From positions 1,139,396-1,203,395 of the forward strand of contig SSBO01000003.1 in the NCBI GenBank assembly GCA_005281725.1: a stretch of DNA of 64,000 bases, written 5' to 3'. Shown piece by piece: positions 14,201 through 26,791 of this stretch. Below the pieces are notes generated by a model that saw only the letters and a program-made list of their open reading frames with translations, made no database searches and was not told the DNA's origin. This stretch comes from Wuchereria bancrofti. Lineage: Eukaryota > Nematoda > Chromadorea > Rhabditida > Onchocercidae. Within the stretch, counting starts at the first letter, position 1, and every line of letters starts with the position of its first letter. Both the position numbers and the translations under genes were made by a program.

Positions 14201-17200
14201 AATGAATCGCAAGAGATTAAATGAAGAAACCAAAAAACAACGTAAATATCGGCATATAGTCTTTAGCATTGTTAAAGGCACCATCTTGACCTACTGAGCG
14301 ATTCAAAATCTAGCCCAAACTTTGCTTTTCAACTATTTTTAACTTTTATAAAAGAAACACTATAGGCTAAAGAGTAAATAAAATTGAAGAAAAAAAAAGT
14401 TAAATAATTGCATGATTCACTGTCTGCTTTTTGAATACAAAACATAAACCAACAAAATGAAATAAACGAGCAATTCGAACTAATGAAACTAGAAAGCGCA
14501 TCAGAAAAATTGCAACGGACACACGGAAGCTAATAAAATCAAGAATGAAAAAGACTCACATTCACCTGTTCTTGATGAAGATATGCAGCCTTCAAGTATT
14601 TTTTGCAGTCTTTTTCTAGGTCATCTGATATTCCCAGTACTTTGTGCTCAAACATAACTGTCGACAAACAACGAATTATTTCAGCCCTAAAGAACGAAAA
14701 TGCAGCAAATACTGAAACAGTGATTCGCTATTTTATATATAACCATTATATATTATTATTATTATCGTTCTATGGAAATTGATATTATTTGTGAATATAA
14801 TTCCTTTCTTGTTGGAATGATCAACAAAAAAGAAATGATGAAAGTGCCCAAAAAATCATAAATTGATGAGTTCAACATGATGCAAACATAAATTCGAATA
14901 AAACAAACTTTAAATCATTTGAAAAGCACATTTAAAATATGTATCAGAAATTGAGTAAAATTAGAATTTTTATTTCGTACACAGGATCTAGAAACTTCTA
15001 CTGCAATTAAAAAAGTTTATAAAAAAAGGATTACTTGTCAGTGTTGACTTCTGTGCAATATTTCTTAATGTCATTCGAACAGTACTGTGCAAAATGTTCA
15101 TCGAATTTGAAGTCACGTAGAGTGATAAGCTCAAAATGATTAACATACGAACGACATTTGGAAGTCATTTCTGGTCGGCCTTTGTTATCTAGCAAACATT
15201 CCAACACATCACCATGATCAATCTCTTCATTAATATATTGCTGAAAGATACCGCAAGACTTATTTGAATATAATGAGTTCATTGGAAAATATAAGCAGTT
15301 TGGTTTGTGCGTAACAGAATTTATTCCTCCTTTTTGTCGTATTAAAAATATGACCCAAATAACTTACTACTCGTTCATATCGAAACTATGCTCATTTTTG
15401 TTAGGCCTCATCAAGTTTTATTACATATACAGCTCTGCGTCAAATTATTGTTGTTTTGACGAAGAATAACAGAAAAAAGTCTATAATCTTCTTTATTCGC
15501 AAATGAAACCTGGCAATATTTCGAGATAACAGGTCTGCAAGCTTTTGTAAGTGCTTGATTCAGAGCAGTATCTTTAGCCATCATTTTCGTATAATCGCTT
15601 ACAGCGGCAGAACATTCGCTGTACTTTTTTTTGAATTTATCTTGTTGGAAATACTCTTGCAAACATTTCATTTCCTGAAGAAAAGAGTAGGATGTCGATT
15701 AGCAATTCTCATTTTTTTTTTCAACTCTATAAGTTAGTAAAGTCATCTGAAGGCTTAGAATAGGTTATGACCATTAGAATAAACAAAACTGTCAAGCTAT
15801 GCAGAAATTCTCCTGACTGTTAGATTATTTTAGCTAGAAACAGATAAGTACCATCATTACTAATCCTTGGATACTAGTACTGAAGCTATCTCACTAACAG
15901 AACGTTAACTAGATTGTCATTGACGGTAAAGATATCAAGCAATTTCCAACAAATGCTTTGCTACAATACTTTGATAATGCACTTCTACCTCAAATTACTG
16001 GACTATTAAAAAAAAAAAATTATGATACATACTTGTGTGGGTTTCACATCGGCGGAACAGTATTCTGATAAAGCCTCCCGACACGAAGATTCGATATCTG
16101 GCATCAAATTTACACGAACCGCACGGGTACGCAATGCACGACGCACATTTGCAGCACATTCAGGCTTCAGCTGTAGTAAGAAAAGGCAATAGGAAAGTAG
16201 TTGAAAGCCTCATAAAAGGCACAGCTATGTTAAAGGAAGGAAAAACTGAAAAGTTACCGGATTCTGATCATTATAAGCTGCACGATAAAGACATGCAAGT
16301 ACGATTGGTCCAGGATCTGGTCCTTGTTGATTCGGCTGCTGATGCCAGTTAGCATTAGCAGAACACCTTGAAAAACATTCGAAAAATCAGCCTATACATC
16401 AAATCTTGAAATAATAGTCACTTTCTGCTTGATAATAATTTGGAAAAATTGGGAATTAGAATTCTATTTTAAAAGTTTCCAATTTAAATGTTAATGTTAC
16501 TTGGAAACAGCATCTTCGTGGCATGCTAAATAAAGCTGCGGATCGAGTGTCCAATCACGAGAGATAAAGTATTGCACTTCCAAGAGCCGTTGTTCACATT
16601 CTTTCGGCATATCAACATCCATATGTTTCATCAAACAACCCAAAGTGTTCGCTTCTGATTGAGCATCCATTGCACATGGACCTGGTATAACCATTAGATC
16701 ACGCACAAACGGAATGACATGACAGCTACAGTAAAACAAGTACTACATCTACTTAACAAAATCTTATATAAACTTACTCAACGCTAATTGTTTTAACCAA
16801 AATTTCACAAATGAAAAAAAAAAAATTGCAAATGTTCCTGCCATTTCTTGCCAATTTTCAGTGGACAGAGGTAATAGCAATGTTAAAATTATAGCGAAAT
16901 TTTGACAACAATTTTGAAAACCAAAAATTTCAACAAAATTTTCTACTGCGATCACTCTCCGATACAGTGTCTTTATACCAATATTTTCCAGATATATATT
17001 GATATGCATACCATCAATTAAGCTTTTGCAGCTAGCATACAAAACTTCATCCACTTTGTAATTAGAACCAACGTCGGCGACCTGTTAATAAACAACTTGA
17101 ATTAAAATAGAAGGTCTTGGTTCAATGAATAAATTAGAATCAGTGATCTAAAAACTTATTTCAGTCATAGTGACAATAATAACCTTCATGACAGTTTGAA

Positions 17201-20200
17201 GAGCTTGCATGCACTGCGGACCAAGCCTCTGGTTTTCGTTACGCTCTTGTGCGTGACTTAATAAACAATGAAGAGTTCGACCTTCCGCCTCAATATCACC
17301 TTTCGGACTGCAGAACATATCGATTTCCTGTACAAATGAACGAATTATACAATATTAAGGCTCCCAAAGACTACATCTATTGTGAAAAGTGTAAATTAGT
17401 CAAGTTTCAAAATAATTTAAAAATGTCTTTAAAGAAGTAAAAAGGGAAAAACTTCATAACTTACTCTGCCACAGGTCAGAACAACTTCTGGACTCAAACG
17501 AAATTCGCTCATCATCATTTTACGATGTGAAACCATTTCATGTTGACATTTGTTGGTTACTTTATTCGGATTTGCATGTGCCGCATTTTCCAGACACAAA
17601 AGCACCCAGCTTAGATGAAAATTTGGTGAGCCAGAAAATAATGCCGACGGTGAGCAACTGAACTCTTTCAACTCTAGTGCACAACCACTAAGCAATGGAT
17701 GTGATAACCGATAGTTTTGTCCCATCATGTTAGCTCGTTCTGCCAAAAGCTTTGAGCACTGTAACGAAACATTTTAACGATATAATTCGTATGCTAATTT
17801 ATTTAAAGCATTTTATATTATGGAGGAAAAAAAGTCGCTAAATCATAAAATATTTGACGGAGTGATAAAATCAACAACATCCCCAATTTTTTATAAATAA
17901 ATTAAAAATATTATTAATATAAATTGAAAATAGCGCTGAATCTCTGATTATTTACTAATTAATATCAATGTTTTTGTCTCATCTTTAGAAAAATCAAAGA
18001 AACACACTTCCGGTTCCATCATTGGATCTGTTCGATGAGTAAGCAAACATTCGAGTACTTTTCCCTGTCCTGATTGGACAGTTTTGCAAAATTTCTGCAA
18101 AACAAAAATGTTTTACACAGTGGTCTTGAGCAATACATTAACTTATAAGGTTAAGTGAAGTGAATGAAAAAACGTAAAAAACTGAGACAATTCACGTTAC
18201 CTCTCGATCTTCTCGACATGCAAAATAAAGTGGTCTATCGAGATGGAAATCTTCGGTTTGTAATTCAGCTATTCGCATGATTTCATGTTGACATGCTTCA
18301 TCAACTACTGGCGCTGCGTTAGGATCTTTTTGTTGTGTTTGATAGATTTTACTTATCAAACATTCTAATGTATGTCCTGAAAATTATGAGTTTAATATCT
18401 TATAAATAACGAAAGAGATGATTTTTTAACATTTACTAGAATATAAATTATTCTTCAATAAAATTAGAAAATGGTTATGGAAGAAAAGTCATACCTTGGG
18501 AATGTGGTATTCGAGCTTTAGCATGGGCAGATGGTGGAGTCAGTGTTCCACATTGAAGTCTTTGAATTGTATTTTTACATACTGCCACAAACGGACCAAC
18601 AACACGAAAGTCAGAGAATGCAAGTCTAGCAGAACGATCTAAAAAAATAGTAAGCAGAAATCACTGATCTCCAATTCTGTGAAAGCTATCCATTCATTTT
18701 TATCATTTCCAATGCAAAAAATTAAGGACATTGTAGTGTACAAGGGTTGAAAACCTTTACATTCAAAAGGATATAGTAATAAAAAAGATCCAAATGCTAC
18801 GTATTTAAAAATGCAAAGAGTTCGATAATTATGAAGTAAAAAATTCCTACAAGCCAAATAGAAAAAAACCAAACTTACCCAAAAACTGAAAACATCTCGA
18901 TTCTCTCGGCAAACTTAGTATGAAATCGATGAAACATGAGAGTGCATAACCAGGTTTTGTTATTTCTGCACACTGAGCTAAATTTGGATTAACCACCATT
19001 TCGTCCTTGCAGAAAAGTTTGGATGCTTGCCGAAATTGATCATCTTGAGTCAAATTAACCTGAAATTTCCAACTTGATTTGTTAAATCACAATAAAAATT
19101 TTATACCGAATACAGTAACAACATATGTCAGTGCTGCAGCAGTCGACAAAGATACTAAAACTTATCAAACTTACTTTGAAATCCCAAATCAAATGCTCAC
19201 ACGGAGCAGTAAGAAGTTCCGTTTCGCTTAATTTAACGTCTTGAAGACATTCCAATACTGACATATCACTTTTAAGTTCCACTCCAGGGCGTAAGCAGTA
19301 TTTATGTACATCTTCTTTACATTCGTCGTAATCTGTCAGATGCTTTCTATATGCATCAAGCTGCTGATCACTAGGTGGATTCACTGCTCTATGAAATCAA
19401 AACTGATAAAATTTCATCAAATATATTTTAGAAACACTAAACTATATTTGATACTGCTTTTTTTTTAAATGATAATATGTGACATGATTTACATGTGGCA
19501 GAATTGATTCTCACTGGTTATAAAATCTTTCGTATTAGTGAGATAGAAATGGATTTATTAGAGAAAATATTAGAGATGCATCATACATGGCAAGAAACCT
19601 CAGCTTTAAACAACTGACTTCAAGCACTACAATTTTGGGAAGAAATATAAATTCCCACAAAACAATAGCTGAAAAAAGAAATTGAAGGAAGCTAAGACAT
19701 GAACGTACAACTTTTGTTGCGGTGCCTGGGCAGCATTTTGCAGCTGTACTGGCGCTTGTGGTCGCATGTGTTGAGGGGCAAGCACTAAAAATATGAGAAA
19801 TTTTAATCAAACTGAGAAGTTGTATGTTTGAATCTGATATATAAAAATATAAAAATGATATACCTTGCTGAACAGCTTGTGCATCAACTGGATTTTTTTG
19901 TATCTGAAACAGATACGAGTAAATATTGTACGCTGGAAAAATGCTATTAGAAACGAAAAAATTTTCAGTTGCCTTTTAAAATCAAAAAATTTGTAGAGAA
20001 AATTTAAATATAATTTTTGCTTAATGAAAAATCTAGCTAATGGAAACATAACCTACGATGACAATGAATCGAATTTTCGCTTTATGAGTCAATAATTATA
20101 TGAAGTCTTTACTTATTAAAAATGAAGGCTTCATATGATGCAAAGCACAATTCTCTTCTTTTATGCAATTATTCTAATCAAGTCTTGATTTTCCCGCTAC

Positions 20201-20370
20201 TTTTGTTACTTTATCGCAGCGGTGTAACATACTATATGAGTTTACTTTCTAGAGATATAATCTATTTTACACCTAGAACTCTTTGTTTTGCAACCAACCT
20301 GTGCATCGACATACGGATTTCTTTGGATGTACAATAGAACGACACTAAAAAATTGGATCAATAAATTCAT
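11211..20370 (-). CDS. Golgi apparatus protein 1 (cysteine-rich FGF receptor / ESL-1 family)
   Basis: A large type I membrane protein of the Golgi; vertebrate GLG1 binds FGFs and E-selectin. The start at 20370 encodes a signal peptide (MNLLIQFFSVVLLYIQ) directly behind a TTTCAG acceptor, so it is probably trans-spliced. Then come 19903-19864, a Gln/Ala/Pro-rich exon near 19785-19710, and about twenty exon blocks rich in spaced cysteines. Examples are near 19387-19175 (DECKEDVHKYC, VLECLQDVKL), 19060-18880, 18640-18010, 17760-17460, 16740-16500, 15670-15500, 15243-15037, 14690-14570, 13930-13790, 12870-12640, 12310-12100 and 11990-11860. The recurring pattern (C...L.CL.......C) is the GLG1 repeat. 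Exon 11695-about 11595 joins in phase to the last exon 11387-11211, which encodes a transmembrane helix (LLTWFGVFILILFLFGCCC) and a short basic tail (ATKRIKREMKNR). Some middle exon borders are not resolved. Confidence 0.88.
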
Positions 20371-23300
20371 CCTGAAATTGCAAAGAATGATTCTTTGTTG
20401 GCAAGTAAAAAAATTCGAATGATTTCGTATGCGAAAATATAAGCATAAATACAGCAAACCAAAGGTTAGTATACACGAAAAAATCTCCAAAATGAGGATA
20501 CTACCAACTTAGCTATAATGCACCACGAAACAAATAAATAATTCAATTGAACTACTAATGACACATCTTATGAGGAAAATATTCTGCAAGAAGTCATTCG
20601 ATGATGGAAAAAATTTTCATCTCCATTTTAACTTCCACCATTACAAGAGAAATAAACAAAGTCCTCCAGACGATTATTCACGACCAGAAACCTTGTAATC
20701 ATGAAAAATACATGAAATACAAGTCCTCCCATGGTTTTCTCGGTCCTAATTATATTCCTTTTTACAATCGATTCAGTTGAACTCCAATATTTCTGCTAAA
20801 AAAAATAACAACAACTATTAGCAGTGAAAGTTCCTTCGTATGATTGCTCAATTATAGAAAAAAAAAATCTACAATACTGATGAAATTCAAATAACATTAT
20901 AAAAGAAAAAGAGAACCCACCAATACATTACTTACTAGGCAAAAAGGAAATTGAAAAAATCGATAGCTGTAGTCAAATAAAATGCGATTGATTAACTTAT
21001 TACGTTCTGAAGCTAATCAACTATCAGCAACAGCACGATGTATATCACAGCACTAAAATCTCATTCATATGTAATAATTATGTCATAGAAATCTAAAAAG
21101 TGCTATAACATATGAACGACAACTAAACTGAGAAAATAAGCCTTTACGAAAGATCTGATAATTTCAATCGTTAATTTGTTTGTACAAATATGTTTGCTTT
21201 GCTAAGGCCAATTCCACCAGTAAGATCTTAATCTTACTTAAATTTTGATAGCAATCAGCAATGAATAGCCACGTCTAAGATCTGCTAGCTTTCATGGCAA
21301 TGGAATTCAAAATTTCAAGACCATAACATTTTAAAATTTCACTTACAAAAAAGACACGTCATTGATATTACTACCATCTCTGCTTCCAAATGTTAGTAGG
21401 ATTGCAGTAGTGCTATATGAAGAATGTCGATCAAAACATCAATAGTTTTTGTGAAATATATTGAAATATGCGATAAGAGAAAACCAATGCGAAAAAAATG
21501 ATGTCCCTACATGATAGAGAACATTTTTATAAACTGATGAATCGAAGTGATTCTTTTCAACCTATCCAGACTTTAGTAGCATAAATGATAGGTATAAAGT
21601 TGTTAATACTTCAACATTCATAATAACATTCAGAAAAGCTAAAAATGGTTTAAAAAGCTCTATAATCTCCAAAAGTAAAACTTAGTGTGAGGACCTTTGA
21701 AAGAAAAGTAACCAAAAATCTCAAGATCCAGTCAACATAATTGATATATAATTTTGCTGGTATCAGTTTCATCGAATAACAGTTAAGAAGAACACAATAC
21801 TATCTGATAAGTTATTTTAGTTAAATCCATCAGGTATACGATTTATGATGATTTACATTTAACAAAACATATAAATTATAAGATACGACCAAGCGATAAT
21901 GGCTGCAGTCTCCCATGATGATGATGAACGATATTATCATGAAACCATGTTTTTTTTCGAAAAAATGCAAATCGAAATGATATGTCAATACTACTATTTC
22001 CCATTAGCAGCACAAAATGTTCCGCCACTTAAACCTCCAATCACTCTATAATGACATCTTATTTTGTGGCATATTTTGGTATGAAAAAAATTGATGACCT
22101 TAAAGTGACAATATGAAGAAATTACAAAACAAAATTTTGAATGCGTACTTGTCCATTTTTTCTGATTTATGGAAGCGCACAGAAAAATAATCAATAAGTC
22201 GACGTACGTATAGCAGTATAAGCGAGGGTATTTTTTTGAGACATTTTTGTGTATAATTTCATATGAAAGACGGATACGGAAAAACGAAAAAAACAAGAGT
22301 GAGGATTGAGAGTACATCTAGCTCAGCATAAAAAAAGTACAAAAAAAAAAACCGATATTGAGGCTGGAACTGATACTGACGCTGACACTCTACGTGATGG
22401 ACGTCCGAAAATGTAAATCAAATTACAAGAATTAGTTATTTCGTAATGCACAGGAAGAGAAATTATTTCTTAACGGTGGCGCCATCTGTAGACTGCTCCG
22501 CCGCTGACATGGATACGAAAAGAACTTATCACAAAATAAATCATGGGACTCTAAAATTACGGAAATGGATCATCAATAACCTTACAATTAAATAATCCTC
22601 ATTGTATGGTATTTTAACTGGTCAAAATCCAACTCAGATGAAATTTCAAGCTTCTGTATCCCAACGTGCTGCAAGTCTTGAATTGTTATTCATCCACATC
22701 AAATTCACGATGTTGTGCTCTGATTCATCCATGAATGGCCATGAATAGTATATCTAAATGAAACCTGCAAGTGATCAAACAATGAAAATCAATTTAAGAG
22801 CGCTTCAACTGCACTTCCAACAGATAAATACTAGTTAGGTAAAATACACAACGAAATGTGACCACGCTTAGAAAATGAGCGAAGTTATTAGTGCATTTAT
22901 TGTCTTTTTTTTTCTTTCCTTGAATAGGACCGTAAATCATTGATTTATTAGTAGAAGAAAATGCCAAATTACTTACTTGATTAGTTTATGATGACGAGGT
23001 ATGATACGTAAACAACTATCTCAAAGCATTGCTTGAATCTCTTCCTCATAAATTCTATTTAGGCCCATATCATTTATGGATGAAACAAACTATACACATT
23101 ATGTTATAAAATTAGTAACATAAAAAAAAATGGATTTTCACTGATAACTAAATTTTATCATCGACTAGCACTTAAAATACTTCTTAATAATCAAAAACAA
23201 ACAAAAGACTAATAAATCTCCCAGTGTAACTTTCTATCCTTCAAATAAAATTATACAAAAATGATAATATGAAATGAGGAAAAGACAAACTTATACTCGC

Positions 23301-24259
23301 CATTCATGTTGAATTCAATAGTATCCAAAAGCTTTACGTTCCGATTACCACTGAGAGATTCATATCTGAATTAATCACAAAAATAAGTTTTAAAAAATAT
23401 TATCAAGTAATTTTTTCGGTTACATAAACAAAGGAAGTATGTTTTTTTAATTTTTGAATAAATTAAAACATAATATTAATAACATATACATCATATACCG
23501 GGAATAAGATTAATACACGCTGGTAGATATATAAAAATACGAAATCACGAGAATACCAATTTCAGCAAACACTATGATATCAGAATGCCAATCCATACCT
23601 ATTTATTCGTCACCATTATGTCAACCATTTAACCAAACCAGTTTTTGTAGAAATCTTAACTAACGTATGAGAAAGGTTCGTGCGAGGTGACAACCTCACT
23701 ATTACAGCCATTTTTTTTTTTTTTTCTCTACCATTAACCTATTAGTATTTCTAATTTAGGTGCAACAAGCTTTGGTACTATTAATTCGATATTCCAAATA
23801 TAATCAACCAATTGCTACTATCATCATATTAGTATTATCACTTTTCGATATCATTAATCCACCAATACAAACAGTCAATACTGAAATTATAAATATAGGA
23901 TTGTCAATTTTAGTACCATCAATTTTGGTTATATTTCAATGTTTGCTAAATTTTATCTTTTGAGTATTACTTCATGTAATATCGATCATTTTAATAGTAA
24001 TATTATATCATTTTTCATCTCATTTAATTATTTAATTTAATATTTGCAGTGAAATGGTTTGTCTCCGTGATGTGGCAGAATTCGTAATGAATGGATTTAT
24101 ATTAATAAATGATTGATTTGATTGTAGCAAAGATGTAAGGGAAGAAGAGATAAGAGTAAGTGACTAAAATGTGCTAACAAAACAGAATAAACTAACTAAG
24201 TAACTAACTGAAGAAATTATTGATTAGACTGATATGATTTGTTTATTTGTTTCAATTCT

Positions 24260-24367
24260 AATTATATATAAGAAATGTTTTATATAATAAAACAGTTTAA
24301 TTTGATATTCTTTAATTATATATAAGAAATATTTTATATAATAAAACAGTTTAATTTGATATTCTTT
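24260..24367. repeat. Tandem duplication, two copies of a 54-bp unit
   Basis: Positions 24260-24313 and 24314-24367 are near-identical; I see a single G/A difference (AAGAAATG versus AAGAAATA). The unit contains ATAATAAAACAGTTTAATTT. It is a recent local duplication in intergenic DNA. Confidence 0.85.
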
Positions 24368-24654
24368 TTGTTGGTCATCTAAATACAATGCTACTAAAGG
24401 TCAAAGTTTAATTTGAAATTTTGAGTTTGAGAGACGAAAAACTACATTAATAATTTATGTATTGAAATATTGAGAATACTTTCCCATTGTGAAAGTGTCG
24501 TAACATACAATGACAATTCATCTGGTCTCATTGTAAACTTACAATAAAATCTGAAATTGCATAAATAATGAAAGAATTTTGATTCAAACAATGTCATAAT
24601 TTTTGTAATAGTAATTCAGAAATTCATTTTTACATGAATGAAATCAAACTTTGG

Positions 24655-25040
24655 TTCTTTATGAGTAATTACTTTTTGTCATAATTCATAAAATTGGCTA
24701 TAAATGCTGTCCAGTTACAGCAAAAAATTATTTTATCAACTCAACACTTACTTTATAAGGCTTCTATTAGATAAGCTCTCCCTTGAGAAACCTAATTCTA
24801 ATATGGTTATATTAATAACCCGCAACGGGTAGAACTTATCTAGAACTCTTGATTACCCTTGATTCATCTAAATTCTGAACATTTAACTGGAAGTAGGAAG
24901 GTATAGCATTTTTGATTCAAACTCGTTATAGTCATTCTTCTAGGTTTTAATTAAGAATCACTGGGACATAGGAGTGGATAATGAGAAGTCTAATTAAAAT
25001 CTAAACACCTGTTAAAAGCACTTGTGGTTGCTCTTCCTTG
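24655..25040 (+). repeat. Diverged direct repeat, left copy
   Basis: Matches about 25748-26100 in the same order with many differences. Shared anchors include TTTTTGTCATAATTCA, TTCATCTAAATTT/C and TTTTAATTA(A/T)GAATCA(C/T)TGGGACATA. The two copies bracket the small secreted protein gene, which suggests an old segmental duplication of its flank. Confidence 0.6.
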
Positions 25041-25118
25041 CAATTCATTCTAATTTAAAGAAAAAATGTTAGAATTGATAACAATTAATATTAATGATTA
25101 CAGCAGTGATCAGTAAAC

Positions 25119-25610
25119 ATGCATTTGGCATTAATTTTGATTAGTAGCGTCCTATTTGTCATCCATGTTCAATCGCAGACACCGGTAAGGCTAACTTTAT
25201 TTTTGTTTGATACATTAAGGCCTAGAACTTTGGCATAGAGCTTTATCAAGCCTAGATATCAGTTAACAGAAATGTTTCAGGATGGATGCCAAATGGCTAT
25301 CCAATCATTAATCACTACCCTTGCACAAGGAGCAGCTAAACTTGATGATGGCCAACATGTTGAATTACATGCTAGTGTATCTAGACTAGCCAGAACAATC
25401 CAGGATTACAGCAATCAAAAAAGAATGCAAAGTACAGGTAGTCGTGATAATTGCATTAAAGCGATGAAAGCTGTACATGCAAGCATTGCATCAATCGCGC
25501 AGAAATTGCATGCAAGCAAAGGTAATGATGCAAACCTTCTTGCTGCTACTAGTAGTATTGATGCAGCTGCTAGAATTGTTGGAAAAATGCTAGCTTATCG
25601 ACAAGCGTAA
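25119..25610 (+). CDS. Small secreted helical protein with a two-fold internal repeat
   Basis: Two exons, 25119-25184 and 25281-25610, join in phase 0 to 131 residues. Exon 1 is almost exactly a signal peptide (MHLALILISSVLFVIHVQSQ), with the intron right after the likely cleavage region. The mature protein is Ala/Ser/Gln-rich and predicted helical, with only two cysteines. Each cysteine opens one half: DGCQMAIQSL in the first and DNCIKAMKAV in the second. Both halves continue with a similar helix-loop-helix pattern (AAKL...LHASVSRLARTI versus IAQKL...LLAATSSIDAAARIV). A TTACAG acceptor lies 19 bases before the ATG and an AATAAA-like signal lies near 25725. An excretory/secretory role is inferred from the signal peptide only; I do not recognise the family. 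Confidence 0.75.
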
Positions 25611-25747
25611 CATTAAATCAGAAATTATGTGAATTTTCTTTTTTTTTTTAATGCAAGTTAATGTAAGCGTATTATCATGAATTGTTGAAATGATAATTAT
25701 TATTCGAAAAGTTATTTTCACGTAAATAAAAATTGATCTTTAGTTCC

Positions 25748-26100
25748 TTGTTAGAGTATCTTTTTGTCATAATTCACAGAATGCGATATATTGGCTAACA
25801 ATTTCAGTAAAAAACACTTTTACCAATTTTATGAAACTTCTACTAGACACCTTTTCGAGATAGTATAGTGACAATGGTACCATGGCAGGTACTACAACTA
25901 AGCGTATTATCATGAATTTAGACATCTGAAAATGATATGTAGCTTCATTGTGTTTCATTCATCTAAATTTTAAATGTAAATTATGATGTCTTTGATCTAC
26001 TAGGTCTCTTCGGTTTTAATTATGAATCATTGGGACATATGAGAAGTTCAATTAGAGCACAGTGTATTCCATTTTCCTTGTTAAAGTACCCTAGAAATTT
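25748..26100 (+). repeat. Diverged direct repeat, right copy
   Basis: Second copy of the repeat described at 24655-25040, lying just downstream of the secreted protein gene. No second copy of the gene itself follows it in the next 700 bases. Confidence 0.6.
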
Positions 26101-26791
26101 GATAATTTATTTAAACAAAAAGTATGCAAACAAAACTAAAAAATGATCTATGATTTTACAAGCCAAATAAAATCGATAGTCATGTAATTAAAAAGGATTA
26201 GCAATTTCCATAATTTTCCATATAAGTTAAGTGATAATAGGTAGAGAAATTGATGATAGCAAGGTTGCTTTATTGAAGGTGACAATATTACTCTGATTGG
26301 TGACAATAGTAATAAACGCCCTTCTACAATTGGCAAAGTGAGAAATGTGATCGTACTTTCGGGAGATCCTGGAAAATCTCCCATAAAGTTAACCAATGTA
26401 GCATCGTCACCCAGAATTGCTGGAACGTTTGTGTTAAGAAGATGGATGAATGTCAGAATTGATGACGCATTCAATTTACAAAAATATTTTTTGCTTCAAG
26501 TGAAAGAAACAAAACTAACATCAAGGCAATTGCCGAAATGCTTCTGATTGCGATAACTGAACTTTAATATAGTTTATGTAAATTTGGTCAATTTTTATTT
26601 TTTATTCATTTCGAAATTAAAATATAAAGTAAGCGAAATATAGCACTAAAAAAAAAAAGAATATTTAAATATGCTTCAGAGCTTCTCCTGATATGATATT
26701 ACACAAAATAATGTTTGATATAGTTTATCAGTGTATTTTAATTGTACAAAATGATAATAATAATAGATATACTGATATGCAGCAATCACTG
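26101..26791. other. Intergenic region with a stretch open on both strands
   Basis: At 26266-26546 a plus-strand frame stays open (contains VLSGDPGKSPIKLTNVASSP), while the minus strand is also open over 26148-26474. No family is recognised and there are no clear splice sites. It may be a gene remnant or chance. Confidence 0.3.

Larger units (their letters stand above)
20371..25118. other. Gene-poor intergenic region of about 4.7 kb
   Basis: Lies between two divergent genes (GLG1 type on minus, secreted protein on plus), so it should hold both promoters. No supported exon on either strand. A short less AT-rich patch at about 22471-22515 stands out from the background. Long T-runs occur near 23710. 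The right end holds a 54-bp tandem duplication and one copy of a diverged direct repeat, listed separately. Confidence 0.45.

Noticed and set aside
16035..16352. Plus-strand open frame of 105 codons
   Set aside because: It lies opposite Cys-rich exons and an intron of the GLG1-type gene and reads as their antisense shadow.
20650..20740. Upstream Met on the minus strand as start of the GLG1-type gene
   Set aside because: The ATG at 20370 gives a signal peptide directly behind TTTCAG and joins in phase to the next exon; the upstream frame does neither.
23760..23963. Hydrophobic plus-strand frame of 67 codons
   Set aside because: Composition is that of random AT-rich DNA (Ile, Leu, Asn) with no splice partner or family motif.
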